Assembly (NCBI GenBank): GCA_902363875.1
Contig: CABJBO010000006.1
Coordinates: forward strand, 33,875 to 97,874
Origin: Coriobacteriaceae bacterium
GTDB taxonomy: Bacteria > Actinomycetota > Coriobacteriia > Coriobacteriales > Coriobacteriaceae
Reading direction: 5' to 3'
DNA: 64,000 nt
Below, piece by piece: positions 50,291-59,564 of the stretch (positions are counted from its first letter, which is position 1; every line of letters starts with the position of its first letter). Both the position numbers and the translations under genes were made by a program. The notes under the pieces were generated by a model. That model made no database searches. It was given only the letters and a program-made list of their open reading frames with translations, and had not been told where the DNA came from.

Positions 50291-51646
50291 ATGAGCTACA
50301 CGCAGAAAGTTCTCGACGAGCTCAAGGCCCGCTATCCCGAGCAGCCTGAGTTCATCCAGGCCGCGACCGAGATCCTCGGCACCATCCAGCCGGCGCTCGA
50401 CGCCCATCCCGAGTACGAGGAGGCCGCCCTGCTTGAGCGCCTCGTCGAGCCCGAGCGCATCGTTATGTTCCGTGTCCCCTGGGTCGATGACCAGGGCAAG
50501 GTTCAGGTCAACCGCGGCTATCGTGTCGAGTTCAACTCTGCCATTGGACCCTACAAGGGCGGCCTGCGCTTTAACCCGACGGTCACCCTGGGCATGCTCA
50601 AGTTCCTGGGCCTGGAGCAGATCCTCAAGAACAGCCTGACCACCCTTCCCATGGGCGGCGGCAAGGGCGGCTCCGACTTTGACCCCAAGGGCAAGTCCAA
50701 CAACGAGATCATGCACTTCTGCCAGTCCTTCATGACCGAACTCTATCGCCACATTGGCCCCAATACCGACGTTCCCGCCGGCGACCTGGGCGTTGGCGGC
50801 CGCGAGGTTGCCTACATGTTCGGTCAGTACAAGCGCCTGACCAACGAGTGGACCGGCGTCCTTACCGGCAAGGGCCTCTCCTTTGGCGGCTCGCTCGCCC
50901 GTACCGAGGCCACCGGCTACGGTCTGGTCTACTTTGTGGACGAGTACCTCAAGAGCCGCGGCGACTCCTTCGAGGGCAAGGACGTCGTCGTTCACGGCTC
51001 CGGTAACGTCGCTATCTACGCGGTCCAGAAGGTTGCCCAGCTCGGCGGCAAGGTGCTGGCCTGCTCCGACACCCACGGCTGGGTCGAGGATCCCGACGGC
51101 ATCGACTACACCGTGCTCGAGCATGTCTACAACAAGAAGCGCTCCGGCCACGACAAGGGCGTCACGCTCGCTATGTACGTCGACGAGAAGCCCAATGCCG
51201 TGTGGCACGAGGGCGACGGCCGTGGCGTGTGGCAACTGCCCTGCGACATCGCGCTGCCCTGCGCTCGCGAGAACACGCTGTTGCTCGAGGACGCCCAGGC
51301 GCTCGTCGCCAACGGCTGCAAGGTGGTCGGCGAGGGCGCGAACATGCCCACGACCATCGAGGCCACGACCTACTTCCAGGAGAACGGCGTCGCTTTTATG
51401 CCCGGCAAGGCTGCCAACGCCGGTGGCGTGCTCGTGTCCGGCCTGGAGATGAGCCAGAACGCCGAGCACCTGTCCTGGACCTTCGAGGAGGTCGACGGCA
51501 AGCTCGAGCAGCTCATGCGCGGCATGTTCCACAACGTGGACGACACCGCCAAGGAGTACGGCGAGGAGGGCAACTTCGTCATGGGCGCCAACATCGCCGG
51601 CTTCCTGAAGGTCGCCGACGCCATGCTCGCCCAGGGCGTCTGCTAA
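50291..51646 (+). CDS. gdhA: NADP-dependent glutamate dehydrogenase (hexameric type)
   Basis: A 451-residue enzyme for ammonia assimilation or release. The substrate domain holds GYRVEFNSAIGPYKGGLRFNP at about 73-93 and TTLPMGGGKGGSDFDPKGKS near 120-139 (catalytic Lys). The Rossmann domain has VVVHGSGNVAIYAVQKVAQLGGKV near 240 and EGANMPTT near 352. The length fits the 50-kDa NADP-type enzymes. ATG 50291 follows GGAGG; an upstream reading from 50243 lacks support. A strong terminator follows. Confidence 0.96.
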   Translation: MSYTQKVLDELKARYPEQPEFIQAATEILGTIQPALDAHPEYEEAALLERLVEPERIVMFRVPWVDDQGKVQVNRGYRVEFNSAIGPYKGGLRFNPTVTLGMLKFLGLEQILKNSLTTLPMGGGKGGSDFDPKGKSNNEIMHFCQSFMTELYRHIGPNTDVPAGDLGVGGREVAYMFGQYKRLTNEWTGVLTGKGLSFGGSLARTEATGYGLVYFVDEYLKSRGDSFEGKDVVVHGSGNVAIYAVQKVAQLGGKVLACSDTHGWVEDPDGIDYTVLEHVYNKKRSGHDKGVTLAMYVDEKPNAVWHEGDGRGVWQLPCDIALPCARENTLLLEDAQALVANGCKVVGEGANMPTTIEATTYFQENGVAFMPGKAANAGGVLVSGLEMSQNAEHLSWTFEEVDGKLEQLMRGMFHNVDDTAKEYGEEGNFVMGANIAGFLKVADAMLAQGVC

Positions 51647-51671
51647 ATCTTCGCTCGATATAGCATCGCAG

Positions 51672-51706
51672 AAGGCTCCCAGTCATCTTGGCTGGGAGCC
51701 TTTTTT
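51672..51706 (+). terminator. Terminator of gdhA
   Basis: AAGGCTCCCAG pairs perfectly with CTGGGAGCCTT around a nine-base loop; TTTTTT follows. Confidence 0.9.
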
Positions 51707-51801
51707 GATCCGCATGCGACGGAGGAAAACGGTTCATTTTGTCCCGACACGAGCTATGCCCCCTCGTTTGGTACACTTAAAGGTACTGGACAAGTGAAGA
51801 G

Positions 51802-52716
51802 ATGGGGGAGAACGTGCTCAAGTTCGGTACCTACGTCCGTGTTGGAAACGCGGCCGAAGCCTATGAGCTCTTACAGAAGAACCGCAACAACAAGATTGTG
51901 GGCGGCGGCATCTGGATGCGTCTGGGTTCGCGTCGCGTGGCGACGGCGATTGACCTTTCGGCCTGCGGACTCGATCAGATCGAGGAGACCGAGACCGAGT
52001 TTCGCATCGGTGCCATGTGCACCCTGCGCCAGCTCGAGCGTCATGCCGGGCTCAACGCGCTTGTCAACAATGTCTTTGAGTTCGCCGTCCACGATATCGT
52101 GGGCGTGCAGCTGCGCAATACCGCCACGGTGGGCGGCAGCATCTACGGTCGCTTTGGCTTCTCGGACGTTCTCTCTGCCTTCCTCGCGCTCGATTCCTAT
52201 GTTGAGCTGACGGGCGCCGGCCGCGTGCCGCTCGCCGAGTTCGTGGATATGGGCTACGTGCGCGACGTGATCGAGCATGTCGTGGTCGTCAAGCACGATT
52301 ACCGCGCGAGCTATGAGGCCGTGCGCAAGGCTGCGACCGACTTCCCCTCGCTCAACGTCACCGCCGCCTGGTGGGACAACAGCTGGCACGTCACCGTGGG
52401 CGCCCGCCCGCTGCGCGCGACCCTGCTGCAGGGCGAGGCATGTGGCCTCACCAGCGAGCAGCCTTCCGAGGACGAGCTGCGCGCCCTGGCCGCGTCCGTA
52501 CGCGCGTTGAGCTACGGCACCAACCTGTGGGGCTCGGCCGACTACCGCCGCCGCATCTCGGCCCCGCTCGCCATCCAGGCCGTGCGCCGTGCCGCCGGCA
52601 TCGAGCTTTCTGCCGCGCTTGCCCGCGAGCTCGAGACCGTGCAGACCCCTAAGTTTGCCACGGACGAGTATTCCTGCCGCCGCGTGCCCGGCGTCGATTC
52701 TAGCGAGGTGCGCTAA
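51802..52716 (+). CDS. Molybdenum hydroxylase FAD-binding subunit (XdhB-like)
   Basis: A 304-residue FAD_binding_5 protein. The flavin loop IVGGGIWMRLGSR is at about 32-44 (a variant of the usual AGGT), CTLRQLERHAGL is near 73, and RNTATVGGSIYGRFGFSDVL near 104-123 matches the QIRNxATxGGN block. The C-terminal CO_deh_flav_C-type domain follows. It passes electrons from the iron-sulfur centres to an acceptor. ATG 51802 is listed; GTG 51814 with GGGGGAG just upstream is a plausible alternative. Its stop overlaps the start of the next gene by one base. Confidence 0.88.
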   Translation: MGENVLKFGTYVRVGNAAEAYELLQKNRNNKIVGGGIWMRLGSRRVATAIDLSACGLDQIEETETEFRIGAMCTLRQLERHAGLNALVNNVFEFAVHDIVGVQLRNTATVGGSIYGRFGFSDVLSAFLALDSYVELTGAGRVPLAEFVDMGYVRDVIEHVVVVKHDYRASYEAVRKAATDFPSLNVTAAWWDNSWHVTVGARPLRATLLQGEACGLTSEQPSEDELRALAASVRALSYGTNLWGSADYRRRISAPLAIQAVRRAAGIELSAALARELETVQTPKFATDEYSCRRVPGVDSSEVR

Positions 52717-55547
52717 TGGCTGCCAAACTCATCGATCTTTCCTTTACGCTCAACGGCCGTAAGGTCAAGGTTCAGATTGCCCCCGACACCATGCTCTTTG
52801 CACTGTTGCGCGAGCAGGGTTGTGCGTCGGTGCGCTGCGCCTGTGAGACCACAAACTGCGGCCTGTGCACGGTGTGGCTCGACGGCGACCCGGTGCTGAG
52901 CTGCTCGGTTCCCGCTGCCCGTGTTGAGGGACACACCATCACCACGCTCGAGGGCCTTAAGGCCGAGTCCGAGGCGCTTGCCCGTGCGATGGCTGCCGAA
53001 GGCGCCGAGCAGTGCGGTTTTTGCGCCCCCGGCCTCATCATGAACGTGCTGGCGCTCGCCCGCGCCGCCAAGGAGGACCCGAGCCTCGTCGCCACGCGCG
53101 AGGAGCTCTCGCGCCAGCTGGCCGGCAACCTCTGCCGCTGCAGCGGCTACGAGAGCCAGCTGCGCGCCATTGTGCGCTTCCTCAACGAGTCCGGCGTGCA
53201 GGTGGGCTTCGAGATGCCCGAGCTGCCGGTCAATAACACCAGCTCTGACGGCGTCACCTACAAGCAGATCACCCACAAGCAGCCCAAGAAGGACTCGAAG
53301 GCCCTGCTCGAGGGTCGTCCGGTCTACACCGGCGATATGGTGCCCGCCGGCGCCCTGATCGTCAAACTCAAGCGCAGCCCCTATGCCCGCGCCAAGATCC
53401 GCTCCATCGATACGTCGCGCGCCCTGAAGGTGCCCGGCGTGGTGGGCGTTTACACCTATGAGGACGTGCCCAAGCGCCGCTTTACCATCGCCGGTCAGAG
53501 CTATCCGCAGCCGAGTCCCTACGACCGCTTGATCCTCGAGAACCTTGTGCGCTACCAAAACGAAGAGGTGGCGATCGTCGCTGCCGAGACCGAGGAGGCT
53601 GCCGACAAGGCGCTCAAGCTCATCAAGGTCGACTATGAGGTGCTCGAGCCCCTGCTCGACTTTACCCAGGCACTCGATAACGATATCGTGGTCCACCCCG
53701 AGGGCGACGTGACCTTTATGTTCCCGCAGGGCGGCGATGTCCCGCGCAACCTGGTGTGCAGCGGTACCAGCGATTTTGGCGACCTTGACGAGGCCTTCGC
53801 CCAGAGCGACATCGTCTTTGAGCGCACCTACACCAGCCAGGCCACGCAGACCGCGCCCATGGAGACCTTCCGCGCCTTCGCGACGACCGACGCGTTCGGC
53901 CGCATCTCCGTGACCACCTCGACGCAGGTGCCCTTCCACGTGCGCCGCATGGTCGCGCAGTCGCTCGACATTCCGCAGTCGCAGGTGCAGGTCATTAAGC
54001 CGCGCATCGGCGGCGGCTTTGGCTCCAAGCAGACGGGCTGCTGCGAGATCTTCGTGGCGTTCGTCACCCAGCAGACTGGCCGTCCGAGCTACTGCTGCTA
54101 CACCCGCGAGGAGACCATCACCGCGGGCAACTCGCGCCACCAGATGCAGATGACCGTTAAGCTGGGCGCCATGAACGACGGCACCATCACGGCCATCGAC
54201 CTGCACACGCTGTCCAACGCCGGAGCGTACGGCGAGCACGCCACCACGACGATCGGCCTTTCGGGCCACAAGAGCCTGCCGATTTACAACCATGTGAAGG
54301 CGAGCCGCTTTAGCTGGGACGCTGTCTACACCAATACCAACCGCGGCGGCGCGTATCGCGGCTACGGTGCCACCCAGGGCCAGTTTGCCGTGGAGAGCGC
54401 CGTCAACGAGCTCGCCGACATGCTGCACATGGACCCCGCCGACCTGCGCCTTAAGAACATCGTGCGCGAGGGCGAGACCATGCCGCAGTACTACAACGAG
54501 AAGCTCAACGCCTGCGCGCTTGACCGCTGCCTGCTGCGCGCGATGGACATGATCGGCTGGCGCGACAAGCCGCTGGCCGTGGACCTGGGCGACCGTGTGC
54601 GCGCCCTGGGTTGTGCGCTCACCATGCAGGGCTCGGGCATTTCCAACGTGGACATCGCCGGCATCGACATGCGCCTGGAAGAGGACGGCTTCATTACCAT
54701 CGGCACCGGCGCCACCGATAACGGCATGGGCGTCGACACGATCTTGGCGCAGATTGCCGCCGAGGAGCTGGGCGTGGAGAGCTCGCTGATCGTGGTGCGC
54801 GGCGTGGACACCGACGTGTCGCCGTTCGACGCCGGCTCGTACGCGAGCTCCGGTACCTACGTGACGGGCCTTGCCGCCAAGAACGCCGCGACCGAGCTGC
54901 GCGAGAAGATTTGCGCCAAGGCCGCTCAGATGTGGGACGTTGACGCCGCCGACGTGGTCTTCGACGGCCAGTACGTGCGCCTGTCCGACGAGCGTGCCGC
55001 TCGTGAGCAGAACCGCTACCTCACACTGCGCGACTTTGCCAACCTGTGCGTCAAGAACATCGCTGGCGGCGACGCACTGACCTCGCATGCTTCTGCCTGC
55101 CTGCCCGTTTCTCCTCCGCCGTTTATGGCCGGCATTGCCGAGGTCGAGGTCGACAAGGCCACCGGCAAGGTGACTGTGGTGGACTACGCGGCGGCCGTCG
55201 ACTGCGGCACCGTGATCAACGAGGCACTCGCGCGCGTCCAGGCCGAGGGCGGCATTGCCCAGGGTATCGGCCACGCGCTCTACGAGATCGTCGAGCACGA
55301 CGACCGCGGCCGCCTGCGCACCGGCAACTTTATGAGCTACAAGCTGCCCACGCGCCTGGATATCGGCAGCATTCGCGTGGCCTTTGAGCCGAGCTACGAG
55401 CCGACGGGTCCTTTTGGTGCCAAGTCGATCGGCGAGGTCGTCATCAACACGCCGCTCGCCGCTGTTGCATCGGCCGTGGCACACGCCACCGGCCACCAGG
55501 TGCGCTCGCTGCCGATCACGCCCGAGAAGGCCCTGCTGGGGGAGTAG
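52716..55547 (+). CDS. Molybdenum hydroxylase, fused 2Fe-2S and Mo-binding subunits (xanthine-dehydrogenase-like)
   Basis: A 943-residue fusion. Residues 1-165 carry two 2Fe-2S domains: CACETTNCGLCTVW near 42-55, and CGFCAPGLI with CRCSGY near 105-145. Residues about 190-943 are the molybdenum domain: PKRRFTIAG, QTAPMETFRAFA (substrate channel), RIGGGFGSKQTGCCE near 430, NRGGAYRGYGATQGQFAVE near 548, and the catalytic Glu in GPFGAKSIGEVVIN near 908. Normally the 2Fe-2S part is a separate subunit. The substrate may be xanthine or another heterocycle. It works with the FAD subunit encoded just before it. Terminator follows. Confidence 0.9.
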   Translation: MAAKLIDLSFTLNGRKVKVQIAPDTMLFALLREQGCASVRCACETTNCGLCTVWLDGDPVLSCSVPAARVEGHTITTLEGLKAESEALARAMAAEGAEQCGFCAPGLIMNVLALARAAKEDPSLVATREELSRQLAGNLCRCSGYESQLRAIVRFLNESGVQVGFEMPELPVNNTSSDGVTYKQITHKQPKKDSKALLEGRPVYTGDMVPAGALIVKLKRSPYARAKIRSIDTSRALKVPGVVGVYTYEDVPKRRFTIAGQSYPQPSPYDRLILENLVRYQNEEVAIVAAETEEAADKALKLIKVDYEVLEPLLDFTQALDNDIVVHPEGDVTFMFPQGGDVPRNLVCSGTSDFGDLDEAFAQSDIVFERTYTSQATQTAPMETFRAFATTDAFGRISVTTSTQVPFHVRRMVAQSLDIPQSQVQVIKPRIGGGFGSKQTGCCEIFVAFVTQQTGRPSYCCYTREETITAGNSRHQMQMTVKLGAMNDGTITAIDLHTLSNAGAYGEHATTTIGLSGHKSLPIYNHVKASRFSWDAVYTNTNRGGAYRGYGATQGQFAVESAVNELADMLHMDPADLRLKNIVREGETMPQYYNEKLNACALDRCLLRAMDMIGWRDKPLAVDLGDRVRALGCALTMQGSGISNVDIAGIDMRLEEDGFITIGTGATDNGMGVDTILAQIAAEELGVESSLIVVRGVDTDVSPFDAGSYASSGTYVTGLAAKNAATELREKICAKAAQMWDVDAADVVFDGQYVRLSDERAAREQNRYLTLRDFANLCVKNIAGGDALTSHASACLPVSPPPFMAGIAEVEVDKATGKVTVVDYAAAVDCGTVINEALARVQAEGGIAQGIGHALYEIVEHDDRGRLRTGNFMSYKLPTRLDIGSIRVAFEPSYEPTGPFGAKSIGEVVINTPLAAVASAVAHATGHQVRSLPITPEKALLGE

Positions 55548-55571
55548 CGGGTCAGCGAACAAGTCGTAATG

Positions 55572-55600
55572 GGCGGGGCGGGGCAACTCGCCCCGCCTTT
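55572..55600 (+). terminator. Terminator of the molybdenum hydroxylase operon
   Basis: GGCGGGGCG pairs perfectly with CGCCCCGCC around GGGCAACT; TTT follows. Confidence 0.75.
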
Positions 55601-55687
55601 CGCACTCGTGGTGAGGTCGTGAGCCTGTAAAACGTGTGCGTGCGCTTGTCGTTCGTATCTGCTATCATTCCTAGTCTGTGCGCTCAT

Positions 55688-55771
55688 GCGGGCGTGGCGG
55701 AATTGGTAGACGCGCCAGATTTAGGTTCTGGTGGGATTCCCGTGAAGGTTCGAGTCCTTTCGCCCGCACCA
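55688..55771 (+). tRNA. tRNA-Leu (anticodon TAG)
   Basis: 84 bases, with a long variable arm (TGGGATTCCCGT). The acceptor GCGGGCG pairs with CGCCCGC, the anticodon loop is TTTAGGT, and the T-arm GGTTCGAGTCC is followed by ACCA. Confidence 0.96.
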
Positions 55772-55862
55772 ACGCATCTGCGTCGGCTTCGGCCGTCGCG
55801 ACACTTTGTTGCATAAAGGTACCAGCACCTCAGATAAGCTGGGCAGTATGAGGAGGAACGTG

Positions 55863-57161
55863 TTGAACATCACCGCTTCTGACGTCAAGGACGCCAAGCT
55901 CACCGCTACGGTCACCATCCCGGCCGCCGACGTCGACGCCGCGATCAAGAAGGCCTATAAGGACACCGCCAAGAAGTACCGCTTCCCGGGCTTCCGTGCC
56001 GGTAAGGCTCCCCGTCCGGTCATCGACTCTGCTCTTGGCGCCGAGGCTACCCTCGCTCAGGCCACCAACGACCTGATCGCCGCCAACGAGCCCGCCGTCC
56101 TCAACGAGCTGGACATCGTCCCCACCAAGAGCGGTGACTACAAGGAGCTCGACCTCGCCAAGGATCACGAGGACTACACCTACACCGTCGAGTTCTCCCT
56201 GCGTCCCGCCGCTGAGCTCTCCTCCTTCGACGCTGTCGAGATCGAGATGCCCCCTGCGGAGGTCACCGAGTCCGAGATCAACAACCAGGTCGAGATGCTC
56301 CTCAACTACCGTGCCACCTTCGAGGACGTCGTGGGTCGCGCCGTCGAGGCCGAGGACTATGTCACCGTCGACCTCAAGGCCGTCGAGAACGCCGACAACT
56401 TCGCCGCCGAGGGCCGTATGCTCATCGCCGGTAGCGACAGCAACCCCGCCGAGTTCAACGAGGCTCTGATCGGCGCCAACGTTGACGACGTCAAGTCCGT
56501 CACCTGGACCGACGAAGCCGAGGAGGGCGAGGAGGCCGAGACCCACACCGTCGAGGTCACCGTCAAGGGCATCAAGGTCCGCAACACCCCCGAGCTCACC
56601 GACGAGCTCGTCAAGTCCGACTTTGGCTTCGACAGCATCGACGCTATGCGCGACGCCATCAAGATCGAGATCGAGCAGGACAAGGCTTCCCGCCTCCCGG
56701 CCGAGAAGGAGAACCGTTGCGTCTCCGCTCTCGCCGAGCGCCTGCAGCTCGACGAGATGGATGCCGACTACGAGCAGTCCGTCTTTGAGGAGCTTGGCCA
56801 GAACTTCCTGTCCAACCTCGCTGCCCGCGGCATGACCCTGGACACCTGGCTGCCCGCTTCCGGCCTGACCATGGAGCAGTTCATCGGCGACCTGCACAAG
56901 CAGGCCAACGACGTTGCCCGTGAGTCCCTGGCGCTCGACGCTCTCGCCCGCGAGCTCAAGATTGAGGTCACCGAGGACGACATCAACGCCGAGTTCGAGA
57001 AGGCCGGCGTCAAGGACGTCGAGGCTTCCAAGGCTGAGTTCATCGCCGATGGCCGCATGCCTGCCGTCCGCGAGTCCATCCGTCGCTCCAAGGCCGTCGA
57101 CCACCTGGTCGAGAACGCCAAGGTGACCGAGGTCGACGAGACCGCCAAGGACGCCGAGTAA
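55863..57161 (+). CDS. tig: Trigger factor (ribosome-associated chaperone)
   Basis: A 432-residue chaperone. The N-terminal ribosome-binding domain has the signature FPGFRAGKAPRPVI near 42-55. The middle FKBP-like domain (about 150-240) is divergent, and the helical C-terminal arm domain is at about 245-425, ending acidic. It protects nascent chains and sits at the exit tunnel. Start choice is uncertain: AGGAGG at 55851 favours TTG 55863 (six-base spacing) or GTG 55860; an ATG at 55848 overlaps the ribosome-binding site. clpP and clpX follow, as in many bacteria. Confidence 0.93.
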   Translation: MNITASDVKDAKLTATVTIPAADVDAAIKKAYKDTAKKYRFPGFRAGKAPRPVIDSALGAEATLAQATNDLIAANEPAVLNELDIVPTKSGDYKELDLAKDHEDYTYTVEFSLRPAAELSSFDAVEIEMPPAEVTESEINNQVEMLLNYRATFEDVVGRAVEAEDYVTVDLKAVENADNFAAEGRMLIAGSDSNPAEFNEALIGANVDDVKSVTWTDEAEEGEEAETHTVEVTVKGIKVRNTPELTDELVKSDFGFDSIDAMRDAIKIEIEQDKASRLPAEKENRCVSALAERLQLDEMDADYEQSVFEELGQNFLSNLAARGMTLDTWLPASGLTMEQFIGDLHKQANDVARESLALDALARELKIEVTEDDINAEFEKAGVKDVEASKAEFIADGRMPAVRESIRRSKAVDHLVENAKVTEVDETAKDAE

Positions 57162-57237
57162 TTCTCGCCACCTTGCCCACGAGCGCATGCATGCGCCCGT
57201 GATGGGGTAAAGTTATAAGCCGATTATCCGGTTGCTT

Positions 57238-57282
57238 CGTACGGTGCCAGCCAATGCATAGCATGCGGGCACCGTACGTTTA
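57238..57282 (+). terminator. Hairpin between tig and clpP
   Basis: CGTACGGTGCC pairs perfectly with GGCACCGTACG around a 19-base loop, followed by TTTATC. It probably terminates tig or serves as the 5' end of clpP mRNA. Confidence 0.65.
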
Positions 57283-57324
57283 TCTAGAACCAATTTGGTC
57301 CGCAAGAGAGAAATGGAGATGCGT

Positions 57325-57945
57325 ATGATCGCTAAGTTCGATTCCGCACTCGTGCCATACGTTATCGAGCAGACGCCGCGCGGCGAGCGCAGCTACGATA
57401 TCTATTCGCGCCTGCTCAACGACCGCATCATCTTCTTGGGCGAGGAGATCAACTCCGTCAGCGCCAACCTGGTCGTTGCCCAGCTGCTGCATCTTGAGAG
57501 CCAGGATGCCGAGAAGGATATCTCGCTCTACATCAATTCGCCCGGTGGCGAGGTTTACTCTGGCCTGGCGATTCTTGACACCATGAACTTCATCAAGCCG
57601 CAGGTCTCCACCATCTGCGTCGGTATGGCCGCGTCTATGGCTGCCGTGCTGCTTTCGGCCGGCGCCAAGGGCAAGCGCTTCTGCCTGCCGCACTCCAAGG
57701 TCATGATTCACCAGCCCAGCGGCGGTGCCCAGGGTCAGCAGACCGAGATCGAGATCGTGGCCGAGGAGATCAAGAAGACCCGCCGCGAGCTCAACCAGAT
57801 CCTGTCCGACGCCTCGGGCCAGCCCATCGAGAAGGTCCAGGCCGATACCGAGCGCGACAACTACCTCACGGCTGCCGAGGCCCTCGACTACGGTCTGATC
57901 GACCGTATCGTCACCTCGCGCGATCTTGCCGCGAAGGATGCCTAG
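57325..57945 (+). CDS. clpP: ATP-dependent Clp protease proteolytic subunit
   Basis: A 206-residue serine protease that forms two stacked heptamer rings. [11 protein letters not shown] is near 34. [19 protein letters not shown] is near 70-88, and the catalytic Ser is in [17 protein letters not shown] near 101-117. The catalytic His is in [16 protein letters not shown] near 127-142, and the Asp follows near 175. ATG 57325 has GGAG six bases upstream; ATGs at 57313 and 57319 are possible. clpX starts right after its stop, so they are cotranscribed. Confidence 0.96.
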   Translation: MIAKFDSALVPYVIEQTPRGERSYDIYSRLLNDRIIFLGEEINSVSANLVVAQLLHLESQDAEKDISLYINSPGGEVYSGLAILDTMNFIKPQVSTICVGMAASMAAVLLSAGAKGKRFCLPHSKVMIHQPSGGAQGQQTEIEIVAEEIKKTRRELNQILSDASGQPIEKVQADTERDNYLTAAEALDYGLIDRIVTSRDLAAKDA

Positions 57946-57946
57946 G

Positions 57947-59353
57947 ATGGCAGGAAACATGCAGGACAACTTTGACGAGAACGGCAATCCCATCCGCTGC
58001 TCCTTCTGCGGAAAAGAGCAGGGCCAGGTCCGTCGCCTCGTAAAGGGCCCGACCAACATCTTTATCTGTGACGAGTGCGTCGCCGCCTGTTCCGAGATTC
58101 TGGAGGAGTCGCTGGCTTCGGACTTTATGGACGCTGCCCGCAATGGCAAGCTGCCGGGCTTCCTCAACGACCACGGCCAGGCTGCCGGGCAGCCCGCTGT
58201 GGACCCCGAGACCGAGGGCTTTGAGCTCGAGGACGACCGCCAGGTCATCACGCACGTGCCGACGCCGCACGAGATCTATGACGAGCTTTCGGCTTATGTC
58301 ATGGGCCAAGAGGACGCCAAGCGCGCCATGTCGGTTGCCGTGTACAACCACTATCGTCGCGTGATCGAGGGCGGCGCTGCGCTTTCGGCCTTTGACGACG
58401 GTTTGGACTCGCAGCTCGACGACGATATGGACGAGGTGGAGCTCGCCAAGTCCAACATCCTGCTGCTCGGTCCCACCGGCACCGGCAAGACCCTGCTCGC
58501 CCAGACGCTCGCGCGCATCCTCGAGGTGCCGTTTGCCATCGCCGACGCCACCGCGCTCACCGAGGCCGGTTACGTGGGCGAGGATGTGGAGAACATCCTG
58601 CTCAAGCTCATCAACGCCGCCGATGGCGAAATTGAGCGCGCGCAGGTGGGCATCATCTACGTGGACGAGATCGACAAGATCGCCCGCAAGGCCGAGAACC
58701 TGTCCATCACTCGCGATGTCTCGGGCGAGGGCGTTCAGCAGGCGCTGCTTAAGATTCTTGAGGGCACGGTGGCAAGTGTTCCGCCCACCGGCGGCCGCAA
58801 GCATCCTCAGCAGGAGCTGCTGCAGATCGATACGACCAACATCCTGTTCATCTGCGGCGGTGCCTTTGTGGGCCTGGATAAGATCATCGCCGACCGCGTG
58901 GGCAACAAGGGCGTGGGCTTTAACTCCGAGATCGCCGGTCCCACCTCGGTCGACGAGAACGACCTGCTGCGTCAGGTGCTCCCGCAGGACCTCAACGCCT
59001 TTGGCATGATCCCCGAGTTCGTGGGTCGTACGCCCGTCGTCACCCAGACGCAGGCGCTCGACGAGGACGACCTGGTGTCGATCCTGACCGAGCCCAAGAA
59101 CGCCGTCGTGCGCCAGTACCGCAAGATGTTCCAGCTCGAGGACGTCGAGCTTGAGTTTGAGGACGCCGCCCTGCACGAGATCGCCCGCATGGCGCTCGCC
59201 CGCAAGACCGGCGCCCGCGGCCTGCGCGCCATCTGCGAGGACGTGCTGCAGCAGACGATGTTCGACCTCCCCAGCGAGGAGGGCGTTTCCAAGGTCGTTG
59301 TGACCGAAGCCTCCGTAAAGGGCGAAGAACAGCCCCGACGCATCTACGGGTAA
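57947..59353 (+). CDS. clpX: ATP-dependent Clp protease ATP-binding subunit ClpX
   Basis: A 468-residue AAA+ unfoldase. The N-terminal zinc-binding domain has [11 protein letters not shown] and CDECVAAC (residues about 18-50). Walker A is [15 protein letters not shown] near 170, and the pore loop YVGEDVEN follows. Walker B is [13 protein letters not shown] near 239, and sensor motifs are in GVGFNSE and [15 protein letters not shown] near 415-429. It starts one base after the clpP stop, with AAGGA upstream. It delivers substrates to ClpP. A terminator follows. Confidence 0.96.
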   Translation: MAGNMQDNFDENGNPIRCSFCGKEQGQVRRLVKGPTNIFICDECVAACSEILEESLASDFMDAARNGKLPGFLNDHGQAAGQPAVDPETEGFELEDDRQVITHVPTPHEIYDELSAYVMGQEDAKRAMSVAVYNHYRRVIEGGAALSAFDDGLDSQLDDDMDEVELAKSNILLLGPTGTGKTLLAQTLARILEVPFAIADATALTEAGYVGEDVENILLKLINAADGEIERAQVGIIYVDEIDKIARKAENLSITRDVSGEGVQQALLKILEGTVASVPPTGGRKHPQQELLQIDTTNILFICGGAFVGLDKIIADRVGNKGVGFNSEIAGPTSVDENDLLRQVLPQDLNAFGMIPEFVGRTPVVTQTQALDEDDLVSILTEPKNAVVRQYRKMFQLEDVELEFEDAALHEIARMALARKTGARGLRAICEDVLQQTMFDLPSEEGVSKVVVTEASVKGEEQPRRIYG

Positions 59354-59374
59354 ACCTGACAAAAACGTGCTTGC

Positions 59375-59412
59375 AAATAGCCTCCGACCATCCGCGGTCG
59401 GAGGCTATTTTA
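59375..59412 (+). terminator. Terminator of clpP-clpX
   Basis: AAATAGCCTCCGACC pairs perfectly with GGTCGGAGGCTATTT around ATCCGC, followed by TATATA. It is 21 bases past the stop. Confidence 0.85.
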
Positions 59413-59504
59413 TATATACGCAATAACCCCAACTACCTGTGTTATTCTGTGTGTTTGTTTAAGCCTCAGCGAAGTCATATCAGACTGAAGTAATCGATAC
59501 CTAA

Positions 59505-59544
59505 GGGGAGGAATGCAGACCCTAGCGAGCCTACATTCCTCCCC
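59505..59544 (+). promoter_or_regulatory. Hairpin in the valS leader
   Basis: GGGGAGGAATG (59505-59515) pairs perfectly with CATTCCTCCCC (59534-59544), 18-base loop. It ends 20 bases before the valS start and has no T-run. The T-box signature (AGGGUGG-type) expected for many Gram-positive synthetase leaders is absent. Confidence 0.55.
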
Positions 59545-59564
59545 GATGGGACAGGGGGAGATAT

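Noticed and set aside
52713..55586. 957-residue minus-strand open frame opposite the molybdenum hydroxylase
   Set aside because: The plus-strand gene has complete 2Fe-2S and Mo motifs; the antisense frame resembles no protein and has shadow composition.
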